NCBI RefSeq assembly: GCF_900115005.1
Contig: NZ_FOUY01000007.1
Location: forward strand, 124,001 to 188,000
Length of the DNA: 64,000 bases
Reading direction: 5' to 3'
Origin: Pseudonocardia ammonioxydans
Lineage (GTDB): Bacteria; Actinomycetota; Actinomycetes; Mycobacteriales; Pseudonocardiaceae
Below, piece by piece: positions 1-14,288 of this stretch; within the stretch, counting starts at the first letter, position 1; the number at the start of each line of letters is the position of its first letter. Position numbers and translations under genes: made by a program. The notes below the pieces were generated by a model. The model ran no database searches, was not told where the DNA came from, and was given only the letters and a program-made list of their open reading frames with translations.

Positions 1-426
1 GCGGCGCTGTGGGCGCGGCTGGACGCGCTGTCGTCGCACCTGGCGACCCGGCGCTACCTGGTCGGCGACACGATCACCCAGGCCGACATCCGGCTGTGGG
101 TGACCCTGGCCCGCTTCGACGCCGCGTACCACGGCCACTTCAAGGCCAACCGGCACAAGCTCACCGAGCTGCCCGTGCTGTGGGCGTACGCCCGGGACCT
201 GTTCCAGACACCCGGGTTCGGCGACACGATCGACTTCGAGCAGATCAAGCAGCACTACTACGGCGTGCACACCTCCGTGAACCCGACCGGGGTGGTGCCG
301 GTGGGGCCGGACCCGTCGGGCTGGCTGACCCCGCACGGCCGCGAGCAGCTCGGCGGCCGCCCGTTCGGTGACGGCACCCCGCCCGGCCCGCCGCCCGCGG
401 ACGAGCAGGTCCCGGCACCGGCCTGA
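1..426 (+). CDS. Glutathione S-transferase-fold protein, C-terminal part (glutathionyl-hydroquinone reductase-like)
   Basis: The window opens inside this gene, so only the last 141 residues are visible. They match the all-helical C-terminal domain of the ECM4/YqjG glutathionyl-hydroquinone reductase family. The helix beginning YLVGDTITQADIRLW carries the family's conserved GD-x-xT-x-AD cap motif, followed by the FDAAYHGHFKAN and QIKQHYYG segments typical of this group. Family members reductively remove a thiol from glutathionyl quinones. Actinomycetes mostly use mycothiol, so the physiological thiol is uncertain. The tail after about residue 100 is Pro/Gly-rich and probably disordered. The thioredoxin-fold N-terminal half with the catalytic Cys lies upstream of the window. 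Confidence 0.8.
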   Translation, partial: AALWARLDALSSHLATRRYLVGDTITQADIRLWVTLARFDAAYHGHFKANRHKLTELPVLWAYARDLFQTPGFGDTIDFEQIKQHYYGVHTSVNPTGVVPVGPDPSGWLTPHGREQLGGRPFGDGTPPGPPPADEQVPAPA

Positions 427-483
427 CCCCGGTCACCGGGGGTGCGCGGCCGGGCGGCGCGGGTGCTGCCACGATGGTCGGCG

Positions 484-1701
484 ATGCGCGGACGAACCCA
501 CCCCGTCACCGGCACCGGCAGGCGCCGGGGCGCCGGGTTGCTGACCGCCGCGGTCGTCGGCGCGCTGGTCGCGGGCACCGTGGCCGTCGCCGCCCCGGCG
601 CTCACCACGCACCGGACCCCGGCGGACGGCGCCCCCGCCCCGGCGCAGCCGCAGGCGTCCCCGGCGAGCGTCGAGCAGCCCGTCGACACCTGCGCCCCGA
701 TGGTCGCCGCGCTCTCCCCGCGGGACCGCCTGGCGCAGCGGCTGATGGTGGGCGTCGACGCGTCCGACCCGGCCGGCGCGGCACAGATCGTGCGGGACTC
801 GCAGGTCGGTGGGGTGTTCCTGGGCGGCAACGCGACCGCACTGCTGCGGAACGACCGGATGCAGGCGCTGCAGGACGCCTCCCGCACCCCGCTGGCGGTC
901 GCCGTCGACGAGGAGGGCGGCCGCGTCCAGCGGATCGACGAGCTCGACGGCGACATCCCCAGCGCCCGGCAGATGGCCGCCTCGCGCACCCCGGAGCAGG
1001 TCCGCGAGATCGCCCGGGAGCGGGCCGGGCAGCTGCGGGCCCGCGGCGTCACCTGGAACCTGGCCCCGTCGGTGGACGTCTCGGACCAGCCCCGGGCCTC
1101 GGTGATCGGGGACCGCTCGTTCTCCGACGACCCGGAGACCGCCACCCGCTACGCGCGGGCCTGGGCCGAGGGCCAGCAGGCCGGCGGCGTGTACGGGGTC
1201 CTCAAGCACTTCCCGGGGCACGGCAGCGGCTCCGGCGACTCGCACCAGGGATCGGTGAGCACCCCGCCGCTGGCCGAGCTGCAGCAGCGGGACCTGGCGC
1301 CGTACGCGGCGCTCGTGGGGCCCGGCAGGCCGCTCGACGGCCGGATCGGCGTGATGCTGGGGCACCTGGAGGTGCCCGGGCTGACCGCCGACGGCAACCC
1401 GGCCAGCATCGACCCGGCCGCCTACCGCCTGCTCCGCGAGCAGTACCGCTTCGACGGTGTCGTGATGACCGACGACCTCGGCGCGATGAAGGCGATCACC
1501 GACCGGTACGGGCTGGCCGAGGCGACCGTGCGGGCCCTGTCCGCCGGGTCGGACATCGCCCTGTTCTCCAACGTCACCGCGGCCGGGCCGCTGCTCGACT
1601 CCGCCGAGCGCGCCCTCGGCGACGGCCGGATCACCCCGGAGGCCAACGACGCCGCCGCGGCGCGGGTCCTCGAGTCCAAGGGGTTGTGCTCCCGCGCCTG
1701 A
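484..1701 (+). CDS. Secreted glycoside hydrolase family 3 (beta-N-acetylhexosaminidase, NagZ-like)
   Basis: A 405-residue protein with a basic start followed by a hydrophobic stretch (LLTAAVVGALVAGTVAVAA), read as a signal peptide or membrane anchor. A GH3 TIM barrel follows. KHFPGHG and SGDSHQG (His near residue 254) form the NagZ-type Asp-His dyad loop, and VMTDDLGAMKAI carries the expected nucleophile Asp near residue 330. NagZ-like enzymes remove N-acetylglucosamine from muropeptides or other glycans; a secreted form suggests wall or glycan turnover outside the membrane. I chose the ATG at 484 because the basic residues then directly precede the hydrophobic core. An in-frame GTG at 442 would add 14 residues. 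A strong hairpin follows the stop. Confidence 0.88.
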   Translation: MRGRTHPVTGTGRRRGAGLLTAAVVGALVAGTVAVAAPALTTHRTPADGAPAPAQPQASPASVEQPVDTCAPMVAALSPRDRLAQRLMVGVDASDPAGAAQIVRDSQVGGVFLGGNATALLRNDRMQALQDASRTPLAVAVDEEGGRVQRIDELDGDIPSARQMAASRTPEQVREIARERAGQLRARGVTWNLAPSVDVSDQPRASVIGDRSFSDDPETATRYARAWAEGQQAGGVYGVLKHFPGHGSGSGDSHQGSVSTPPLAELQQRDLAPYAALVGPGRPLDGRIGVMLGHLEVPGLTADGNPASIDPAAYRLLREQYRFDGVVMTDDLGAMKAITDRYGLAEATVRALSAGSDIALFSNVTAAGPLLDSAERALGDGRITPEANDAAAARVLESKGLCSRA

Positions 1702-1724
1702 CGGGCGTGCCGGCCGGATACGCA

Positions 1725-1758
1725 CGAGGGCCCCGCTCGTCGTCGTACGGGGCCCTCG
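1725..1758. terminator. Bidirectional intrinsic terminator hairpin
   Basis: The arms CGAGGGCCCCG (1725-1735) and CGGGGCCCTCG (1748-1758) are perfect reverse complements around a 12-nt loop. The hairpin lies exactly between two convergent genes, the GH3 gene ending at 1701 and the reductase gene ending at 1771. There is no strong U-tract, as is common in high-GC actinomycetes. Confidence 0.8.
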
Positions 1759-1770
1759 GCAGGGAAGGGG

Positions 1771-2537
1771 TCAGGACCCCATGTCGATGCCGCCGTTCAC
1801 GCTGATCACCGAGCCGGTGACGTAACCGGCGCGGTCGTCGACCAGGAACTGCACGGCGCGGGCGATCTCGTCGGCCTGGCCCAGCCGGCCGACCGGGATC
1901 TTCGCCAGGATCTTCTCCATGGCCTTCTCGGGCACCGCGGCGACCATCTCGGTCTCGATGAACCCGGGCGCCACGCAGTTGACGGTGATGCCCTTGCGCG
2001 CGACCTCCTGGGCGAGCGACTTCGAGAAGCCGATCAGGCCGGACTTGGAGGAGGCGTAGTTGGCCTGGCCGACCGAGCCGGTCTGGCCGATCACCGAGGA
2101 GATGTTCACGATCCGGCCGAACTGGTTCTCGGTCATGTGGTCGAGCACGGCCTTGGTCATGTAGAACGAGCCCGACAGGTTGATCCGCAGCACCGCGTGC
2201 CAGTCGTCCACGGTCAGCTTGCGGACGGTCTTGTCGACCGTGATGCCGGCGTTGTTGATCAGGTAGTCGACCCGGCCGCGCTGCTCGAGCACCTCGGAGA
2301 CGACGCGTTGGCAGTCGTCCGGCGAGCCGACGTTGCCCTGGTGGACCGAGATCGAGGCCCCCTCGGCGCGCAGCTTCTCCTGCAGGTCCTCGGCGGCCTT
2401 CGAGTTGGACGAGTACCCGGCGGCGACGTGGACCCCGGAGCGGGCCAGCGCGGTGGTGATGGCGGCGCCGATCCCGCGGGCCCCTCCGGTGACGACGGCG
2501 ACCCGCGGCTCCGGATGGGTGTCGGTGGCCTGGAAGG

Positions 2538-2541
<4 letters not shown>
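1771..2541 (-). CDS. fabG: SDR-family 3-oxoacyl-ACP / acetoacetyl-CoA reductase (FabG/PhaB type)
   Basis: A 256-residue classical short-chain dehydrogenase. It has the NADP(H)-binding TGGARGIG motif at residues 18-25, the NNAG motif, the catalytic Ser in NISSVIG and the YASSK Tyr/Lys pair, and it ends in a hydrophobic dimer-interface segment (VISVNGG). It should reduce a 3-ketoacyl thioester to the (R)-3-hydroxyacyl thioester. Its ATG overlaps the stop of the giant carboxylase by four bases (ATGA), so the two are translationally coupled. The N-terminal region resembles PhaB-type acetoacetyl-CoA reductases as much as housekeeping FabG. Given the carboxylase and KASIII-like genes upstream, acetoacetyl-CoA or a related CoA ester is the attractive substrate, but this is inference. 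Confidence 0.9.
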
Positions 2542-8282
<5,741 letters not shown>

Positions 8283-8399
8283 GTCGGGTATCACTGCTCC
8301 TGATGGCTGCGACGGCGGTGCGGATCTGTTCGGGCTGGGCGGGGTGACTCGACTGTCCTACCGGTGAGGACGGCCGCTGTCACTCTGCCGCCTCGTCCC

Positions 8400-10352
8400 T
8401 CACTCGCCGAACGCGATGCGGACGTCGTCGGAGGTGGGCGCGGCGGCGGGTGCGGGTGCCTCCGCGGCGGCCGCCGGGTCGAGGACCACCTCCGGGGCCA
8501 TCACGGCCGGATCGACCTCGAGCACGGCGTAGCCGCCGACCGCGCCGGCGCCGAAGCCGGGCGCGAACACCCGGGTGCGGCCGGCCACCACACCGTCGGC
8601 GACGGCGTCGAACATGGCGATCGGGATCGACGCCGCGGAGACGTTGCCCATCGACCCGATGTTGAAGTACAGCTGCTCGGCCGAGAGCCCGGCCTTCGCC
8701 GCGAGCTGCAGGATCATCGTCTTGTTGGCCTGGTGCGGGACGATCACGTCGATCGCCTCGAGCATCGTGCCGGTGCCCTCCGGGCCGGGCTGCTCGCCGA
8801 GCTCGGAGATCATCTGGGCGAGGTAGCGCGCGACCAGCGCCTTGACCTCGGGGCCGTAGACGGTGATGTCGTTGTCGAACTCCGGGTTCGGCCAGATGAT
8901 CGAGTTGACCTGCTCGACGGGGCCGGAGGCGTAGGTCTGCAACAGGTCGACGTCACCGCGCTCGCCCTCGGCGGCCGGGGCGATCACCATCGCCGCCGCG
9001 CCGTCCCCGAAGATCATCCGGGAGGTGCGGACGTTGCCGATCTTGTCGGAGAACTTCTCGACGCAGACCAGCAGGACCGGCCGCTGGACCTCCTGCAGCT
9101 GGCGGACGGCCTCGGACAGCCCGTAGGGCAGGCCGGCGCAGGCCGCGATGATGTCGGCCGAGCAGTGCGTCTGCAGCAGGCCGAGCTGCCCGGACAGCCA
9201 CGTGGACAGCGACGGGATCAGCCGCTCGCTGGTGCAGGTCGCGACGAGCACGGCGCCGATCTCGGAGCGGTCGCGCCCGGAGTGCTCGAGCGCGCGGACC
9301 GCGGCGGACCAGGCCAGGTCCTCGATGTCCAGCTCGGTGTAGCGGCGCTGCTCGATGCCGGTCTTGGTGGCGATCTCGTCGGCGCTCATCGGCGACCAGG
9401 AGAACGCGGAGTTGCGCACGACGTCGTCGTTGGAGCAGACGTGCTCGCCGCGCACGACCGCCAGCGACTCGACCCGGGGCTGGACCCGGAAGGCCTCCCG
9501 CACCCGGACCGGGGGCAGCGGGCTCTGCGGCTCCACCGGCTCCGCCTGCGTGGAGATGCGGCCGCGGCGGGCCGGGCGGGTGCCGGTGGCGCGGTCGAGG
9601 AACGCCTCGACGTCGCGGTTGCGCGGGTGGAAGGCGATGACGTAGTCGTCGTCGCCGATCTGCTCGGCGGTACGCAGCTCGGTCGCGGCCCGGTCCCAGG
9701 GGTACTGGTTGTGCAGCACCATCGCCCACCGGGTCAGCGCCTCGAGCTCCGGGCGGCCGGCGTGCGCGTCGAGGATCTCGTTCCACGAGTACACCGGGGA
9801 GTCCGGGTCGTGGTGCGGCACGACGAACGTCTGCGCGCCCGGGGTGGTGAGGAACTCCTGCACGGTCGGCTTGAGCGCCGGCAGCTCGGTGGCGTGGTGG
9901 CGGCGATTGCCGAACACGTCGAAGAGCAGGTCGAAGATGCGGCGCTCGGCCGCGGTGTCCCAGGTGGCAGGCAGCGACGCGAAGGCGTCCCGCACCGCGC
10001 GGATCTTCTTGTCGGCGTCGCGCCACGGGGTCAGCGTCGGCAGGAAGACGTCGCCGCGGTGCCGGGGCAGGTCGCGCCAGCGGGTGGGGCGCTTCTCGAA
10101 CATGGTCATCGAGTACCGGTTGACCCAGAACAGGTTCTGGCTCATGTCGCGGAGCAGCCCGAAGCGGCTCTCGTACTTCCCGGCGGTGATGCGCTCGAGG
10201 ATGTCGGTCCCGGTAGGGGCCTTCGCCTCGAAATCGCGTCCGACGATTGCGGTGAACTGTTCGAGATCGTCGATGACCGAGAAATCGAGTTCGCCCAGAA
10301 AATTGGCGGGAAAGACCAGACGGTCGTGGCTGTTTACCACGAACGGCTTCAT
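8400..10352 (-). CDS. KASIII-like (FabH/NphT7-type) ketosynthase with unrecognised N-terminal domain
   Basis: A 650-residue protein. Roughly residues 320-630 form a thiolase-fold ketoacyl synthase III with a complete triad: Cys405 in AACAG, His540 in PHQANKT and Asn570 in GNVSAAS. KASIII enzymes condense an acyl-CoA with a malonyl thioester; NphT7-type members make acetoacetyl-CoA from acetyl-CoA and malonyl-CoA. The first 300 or so residues match nothing I recognise. They are soluble and rich in Trp, Arg and Phe. The C-terminus ends in an Ala/Pro-rich tail. The first 50 codons use noticeably more A/T in third positions than neighbouring genes. A strong GGAGG lies 7 nt before the ATG. It is the first gene of the trio with the carboxylase and reductase. 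Confidence 0.85.
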   Translation of the reverse strand: MKPFVVNSHDRLVFPANFLGELDFSVIDDLEQFTAIVGRDFEAKAPTGTDILERITAGKYESRFGLLRDMSQNLFWVNRYSMTMFEKRPTRWRDLPRHRGDVFLPTLTPWRDADKKIRAVRDAFASLPATWDTAAERRIFDLLFDVFGNRRHHATELPALKPTVQEFLTTPGAQTFVVPHHDPDSPVYSWNEILDAHAGRPELEALTRWAMVLHNQYPWDRAATELRTAEQIGDDDYVIAFHPRNRDVEAFLDRATGTRPARRGRISTQAEPVEPQSPLPPVRVREAFRVQPRVESLAVVRGEHVCSNDDVVRNSAFSWSPMSADEIATKTGIEQRRYTELDIEDLAWSAAVRALEHSGRDRSEIGAVLVATCTSERLIPSLSTWLSGQLGLLQTHCSADIIAACAGLPYGLSEAVRQLQEVQRPVLLVCVEKFSDKIGNVRTSRMIFGDGAAAMVIAPAAEGERGDVDLLQTYASGPVEQVNSIIWPNPEFDNDITVYGPEVKALVARYLAQMISELGEQPGPEGTGTMLEAIDVIVPHQANKTMILQLAAKAGLSAEQLYFNIGSMGNVSAASIPIAMFDAVADGVVAGRTRVFAPGFGAGAVGGYAVLEVDPAVMAPEVVLDPAAAAEAPAPAAAPTSDDVRIAFGE

Positions 10353-10699
10353 GTGACGACCTCCAGGGGTGGCGCCGGCCAGGCCGAATCACCTGGCCGA
10401 ATGCATGTGCGGCCGTGGTGATCGATGTGTGTGCGGTACCCCAGACGGTATCGGTGAACTGTCACGATCGGAATGTGATCCGGGCCGGGAGTGTGCGCCC
10501 TCACGGATTGTCGGTCAACTCCGACTGTTACCGGCGAGAATGTTACCCACCGGTTCTACTGGCGGGTTTGCATTCATTTCCCGTTGTCCGTGCAGGTGAC
10601 CGGCGGGACGCGGTCCACAATGGACGTGTCACGGCCGGTGTCCGGACGGTCTCCCCGCGTGCACATGCACGCCGGTGCGGTGGGCCGGGCGGCGCGGGA
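10353..10699 (-). promoter_or_regulatory. Intergenic control region of the ketosynthase/carboxylase/reductase trio
   Basis: This 347-bp stretch is visibly less GC-rich than its surroundings and holds no gene. Two candidate operators stand out: an inverted repeat TCAC-N9-GTGA at 10462-10478, and a direct repeat of TGTTACC at 10526-10532 and 10541-10547 (15-bp spacing). The RBS CTGGAGGT of the ketosynthase lies at its left end. The MFS gene ends at its right edge and is transcribed toward it, so the region must serve the minus-strand trio. The binding proteins are unknown; the promoter itself cannot be placed confidently. Confidence 0.4.
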
Positions 10700-12286
10700 T
10701 CAGGCCGCCGGCCGGGCCTCGCCGTCGGTCCCGGCGCGGCGCGCGACGGTCCCGCGGGGCGCGTCGTGCGGCCGGGCACCGTCCCCCGCCGGGCCGTCCT
10801 GTGTGGTGCCGTGCTCCTCGGGGGAGCCCGGTTCCGCGTTGTCGGGGGCGTTGTCGGGCGCGGGGGTGACGGCGACGAGCAGCGTGGCCACCAGCGCGGC
10901 CGCCCCGGCCGCGGCGAACGAGACGGAGTAGGCGGTGCTCGCCGGGAACGCGCCGCCGTCGACGACGAACGCCGTCGTCACCGCGGCGACCACGGCGGTG
11001 CACGAACTGGTCCCGAGCTGGCGGGCCAGGGTGTTGAGGCTGTTCGCCGCGGCCGTCTCGGCCTCCGGTACCGCCCGCATGATCAGCAGCGGGATCGCGG
11101 AGTAGGCCAGCGCCGCACCGATCGCGGTGCCGGTGGTGACCAGCACGAGCAGCCAGACGGTCCCGGGCATCAGCGCGAAGGCCAGGTTCCCGGCGCCGAG
11201 CAGCAGCGTGCCCAGCACCAGCGTCGTGCGCGGCCCGCGCAGCCGCGAGATCTGCGCGGACACGGTCGAGAACACGACCATCGCCCCGCCCATCGGCAGC
11301 AGCATCAGCCCGGCGGTGACCAGCGAGAGCCCGAAGCCGTACCCGGTCGACGTCGGCGCCTGCAGGATCTGGGTCGCGAGCACGAAGCCGGCGAACATCG
11401 CGAAGCCGACCAGGACCGAGGCCAGGTTGGTCAGCAGCACGGCCGGGCGCGCGGACACGCGCAGGTCCACCAGCGGGCTCCCGACGCGCAGCTCGTAGCG
11501 GCCGACCGCCAGCGCGAACAGGACGGCCGCACCGAGCAGGCCGAGCACCGGTGCCGAGGCCCAGCCCCAGTCGTTGCCCTTGGAGACCGCGAGCAGCAGG
11601 CAGAGCAGCGCGCCACCGATCCCGACCGCGCCGACCGCGTCGAACCGGCCGCCGGTCCGCAGCCGCGACTCCGGCACCAGGCGCAGGACGAGCAGGATCT
11701 GCCCGACCGCGACCACCGCGGCGCCGGCGAACAGCCAGCGCCAGTCCGCGAACTGCGCGACGACGCCGGTGATCGGCAGCCCGATCGCGCCGCCGAAGCC
11801 GAGCGACGACGACATCAGCGCGACCCCGGACCCGACCCGCTCCTCCGGCAGGACGTCCCGGATCAGGCTCATCCCGAGCGCGATCACCCCGAACGACGCG
11901 CCCTGCAGTACCCGTCCGACGAGCAGCAGCTCGATCCCCGGCGCCACCGCGCCGAGCAGCGACCCCGTGCCGACCAGGCCGAGCGCGACCAGCAGCATCC
12001 GGCGCTTGCCGTACATGTCGCCGAGCCGGCCGAGTACCGGCGCCGACACCGCACCCGCCACCAGGGTCGCCGTGATCAGCCAGGACGCCGTCGACGGGCT
12101 CACCGACAGCAGCTGCGGGAACAGCGGCAGCAACGGCACGACCATCGTCTGCACCAGCGACACGAGCAGGCCGCACGCGGCGAGCACGATGATCGCCACG
12201 AGGGGCCGGGCCGCTGCACCGGGCCCGGTCTGCGCTGATCGACGGACCCGGAACACTCGACCTCCGATGGTCGTGACGGCAAGCAA
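10700..12286 (-). CDS. MFS drug-efflux-type transporter (DHA2/EmrB-like)
   Basis: A 528-residue polytopic membrane protein. The loop after the second transmembrane helix has the MFS motif GRLGDMYGKRR, followed by many hydrophobic helices; the predicted number is about 14, which fits the DHA2 drug:proton antiporter family. A hydrophilic, charged C-terminal tail of about 60 residues is probably cytoplasmic. The substrate cannot be read from the sequence. Upstream lies a 770-bp gene-free segment containing the 62-bp repeat array and the divergent PPOX gene. No dedicated regulator gene is adjacent. The assigned start is the first ATG/GTG-type codon upstream of the basic N-terminus; a later start is possible. 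Confidence 0.85.
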   Translation of the reverse strand: MLAVTTIGGRVFRVRRSAQTGPGAAARPLVAIIVLAACGLLVSLVQTMVVPLLPLFPQLLSVSPSTASWLITATLVAGAVSAPVLGRLGDMYGKRRMLLVALGLVGTGSLLGAVAPGIELLLVGRVLQGASFGVIALGMSLIRDVLPEERVGSGVALMSSSLGFGGAIGLPITGVVAQFADWRWLFAGAAVVAVGQILLVLRLVPESRLRTGGRFDAVGAVGIGGALLCLLLAVSKGNDWGWASAPVLGLLGAAVLFALAVGRYELRVGSPLVDLRVSARPAVLLTNLASVLVGFAMFAGFVLATQILQAPTSTGYGFGLSLVTAGLMLLPMGGAMVVFSTVSAQISRLRGPRTTLVLGTLLLGAGNLAFALMPGTVWLLVLVTTGTAIGAALAYSAIPLLIMRAVPEAETAAANSLNTLARQLGTSSCTAVVAAVTTAFVVDGGAFPASTAYSVSFAAAGAAALVATLLVAVTPAPDNAPDNAEPGSPEEHGTTQDGPAGDGARPHDAPRGTVARRAGTDGEARPAA

Positions 12287-12449
12287 GAGTGCCCGATCAG
12301 ATGAGCACGACCGTCACGCCCGGGGCAACACGGAAGTTCGCATTGGCAGCATTCTCACGACCGTCCGGTCGACGGGGTACCGGCATCCGGCCCCCACCGG
12401 ACCGCCGGCCCGGACGCTCCCTGCCCGCACTCCGGACCGCACCGGCGCG

Positions 12450-13002
12450 CTGACCGCCTCCGGTCCCCTCGAGGTGCACACGTCCGCCCCCGGCAGGGCG
12501 GCAGCGCACAGCCCGGCGTCGGCACCGGCCCGAGATGCGCATTTCCGCCCGGTGCAGGGCGAGAACGCGCTGATCGACGCCGCATCGGTCCTCGAGGTGC
12601 ACGGTCTCGCCCGCGACCGGGCGAGAACGCGCTGATCGATTTCCGGACGCGCGCCGGGGTGCACGGTATTGCCTCGCACGGGGCACGAGGGTGCTGATCG
12701 AGAGCGGCTCCACGCTCGACCTGCACGGTGTCGCCCTGTTCGGGGCGGAACCGTGCTGATCGATGCCGGCCGCGGGCTCGAGTTGCACGGCGTCGCCCTG
12801 CTCGGGACACCAGCGCGCTGATCGAGACCGGCGTGCGCACGAGGTGCACGACGGCGCCCCGCGGGAGGCAGAACCGTGCTGATCGAGAGCGGCTCCGCGC
12901 TCGAGTTGCACGGTGTCGCCCTGTTCGGGACGGCGGCGTGCTGAGCGACACCGGCTCCGGGGACGAGATGCGCGGTGCCGGCGCGGAGGCCGGCGTCGTG
13001 CC
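12450..13002. repeat. Degenerate 62-bp tandem repeat array with hairpin-forming units
   Basis: The core CTGATCGA recurs at 12570, 12632, 12694, 12756, 12818 and 12879, with the variant CTGAGCGA at 12941: six steps of 62, 62, 62, 62, 61 and 62 bp. Degenerate units precede it at 12508 and 12450. Each unit continues with a variable stretch, then CTCGAG-(G/T)TGCACGG, then an inverted repeat. That inverted repeat differs between units but stays self-complementary: TCTCGCCC/GGGCGAGA in one, CCGCCC/GGGCGG in another, GCCGGC/GCCGGC in the last. The period is not a multiple of three and several reverse frames stay open, so it is not coding. It fills most of the 770-bp gap between the MFS gene and the divergent PPOX gene. 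Positions 12287-12449 before it hold nothing I recognise. Confidence 0.85.
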
Positions 13003-13056
13003 GGGCACCGGCGGTGGGCCGGGCGGGTGGTGCGGGGCGGCGGGGAGGATGGGGCC

Positions 13057-13467
13057 ATGACCCGACGCCGATCACTCGCCGACGATCTCTCCGACCGGTT
13101 CCGCGAGCTCTGGTCGGAGCGCCGCCCGTGCGTCCTGGTGACCCTGCGCCGCAACGGGACCCCGCACGCCGTACCGGTCGGGGTCACCGTGGACGTCGCG
13201 GCGCGGACGGCCCGGGTGATGTGCAGCGCGGGCTCGCAGAAGGCCCGCAACGTCGCGGCCGCGGGGCCGGAGGGTGCCCGGGTCACGGTCACGGTGGTCG
13301 AGGGCCGGACCTGGTCGACGCTCGAGGGCGTCGCCGTCGTCGACGACGACCCGGAGTCGGTGCGCGACGCCGAGCGCCGCTACGCCCGCGAGTACAAGGA
13401 GCCGCGGGTGAACCCGCAGCGGGTGGTGCTGCGGATCGCCGTCGACCGCGTGCTCGGGAACGCCTGA
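13057..13467 (+). CDS. PPOX-class (pyridoxamine-phosphate-oxidase-fold) flavin/F420-binding protein
   Basis: A 136-residue split-barrel protein of the type annotated as TIGR03618 or F420-dependent PPOX family. The strand pattern LWSERRPCVLVTLRRNGTPHAVPVGVTVD and the segment KARNVAAAGPEGARVTVTVVEGRTWSTLEG are characteristic. Such proteins bind FMN or F420 and reduce small molecules or cofactor-related substrates; the exact reaction is unknown. The ATG at 13057 is preceded by a GGGGAGG ribosome binding site. It is the first gene of a compact plus-strand group with the metallo-hydrolase (20-bp gap) and the DedA-like protein. Its promoter must lie within or just right of the 62-bp repeat array. 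Confidence 0.82.
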   Translation: MTRRRSLADDLSDRFRELWSERRPCVLVTLRRNGTPHAVPVGVTVDVAARTARVMCSAGSQKARNVAAAGPEGARVTVTVVEGRTWSTLEGVAVVDDDPESVRDAERRYAREYKEPRVNPQRVVLRIAVDRVLGNA

Positions 13468-13487
13468 ACGCGGGGATACTCGTCGGT

Positions 13488-14288
13488 GTGGACCTGCCGG
13501 AGACGACCTTTCTCGGCCACAGCACGCTGCGGCTGCGGATGGGCGGGCGCACGGTCCTGACCGACCCGGTGCTGACCGCGGCGATCGGACCGCTGCGACG
13601 GGTGGTGGGGGCGGTGGACCCCGCCGAGCTCGCCGCCGTCGACCTCGTACTGATCTCGCATCTGCACGCCGACCACCTGCACCTCGCCTCGTTGCGCCGG
13701 CTGCCGCGTGACGCGGAGGTCGTGGTGCCCGCCGGGGCGGGGGAGTGGCTGCGCCGCCACGGCGTGCCCCGGGTGTCCGAGCTGCGCGCCGGGCAGCGCC
13801 GCACGTTCGGCGGGCTGGGCGTGACCGGCACCCCGGCCGACCACTCCGGGCACCGCTGGGGTCCCCGGCTCACCCACGGGCCGCAGGCCGAGGCGATGGG
13901 TCACCTGCTCGAGGCCGACGGCCTGCGGGTCTACCTGGCCGGGGACACCGGCCTGTTCCCCGGGCTCGACGACGTCGCCGGCCAGGGGCCGATCGACCTG
14001 GCCGCGCTGCCGGTGTGGGGGTGGGGCCCGAACCTCGGGCCCGGTCACCTCGACCCGGCCGCGGCCGCCGAGGCGGTCCGGCGGCTGGCACCGCGCGTCG
14101 CGCTGCCGGTGCACTGGGGCACGCTGGCGGTCGCCGGGCTCCGGTCGGTGCCGCGCGTCGGTGGTCGCATGCGCGAGCTGCTGGTGCGCCCGCCGCACGA
14201 CTTCGCCGACGCCGTCACCGCCGCCGGGCACGGCACCCGCACCCTGGTGCTGCCGCCCGGTGCCGCCGCCGGGGCAGTGGCGTCGTGA
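13488..14288 (+). CDS. MBL-fold metal-dependent hydrolase (UlaG/RomA-like)
   Basis: A 266-residue metallo-beta-lactamase-fold protein. The zinc motif SHLHADH sits near residue 63, with further metal ligands in the segments ADHSGHR and LAGDTG and a late His in LPVHWGT. This arrangement is typical of the UlaG/RomA or NAPE-PLD-like subgroup, which hydrolyses lactones, phosphodiesters or phospholipid-like substrates. The substrate here is unknown. The GTG start at 13488 gives the usual TTFLGHSTL family N-terminus. The stop overlaps the next gene's GTG by four bases, which implies translational coupling with the DedA-like membrane protein and perhaps a membrane-lipid role. Confidence 0.87.
   Translation: MDLPETTFLGHSTLRLRMGGRTVLTDPVLTAAIGPLRRVVGAVDPAELAAVDLVLISHLHADHLHLASLRRLPRDAEVVVPAGAGEWLRRHGVPRVSELRAGQRRTFGGLGVTGTPADHSGHRWGPRLTHGPQAEAMGHLLEADGLRVYLAGDTGLFPGLDDVAGQGPIDLAALPVWGWGPNLGPGHLDPAAAAEAVRRLAPRVALPVHWGTLAVAGLRSVPRVGGRMRELLVRPPHDFADAVTAAGHGTRTLVLPPGAAAGAVAS

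Noticed and set aside
12450..13002. CRISPR array, because the period of about 62 bp is in the CRISPR range
   Set aside because: No segment of 23 bp or more is identical between units, the variable parts are similar to each other in structure, and there are no cas genes within the window.
12297..13292. A long minus-strand open frame through the 62-bp repeats and into the PPOX gene
   Set aside because: Several reverse frames are open here because of the GC content. The repeat period is not a multiple of three, so no frame repeats consistently, and the frame overlaps the well-supported PPOX gene on the other strand.
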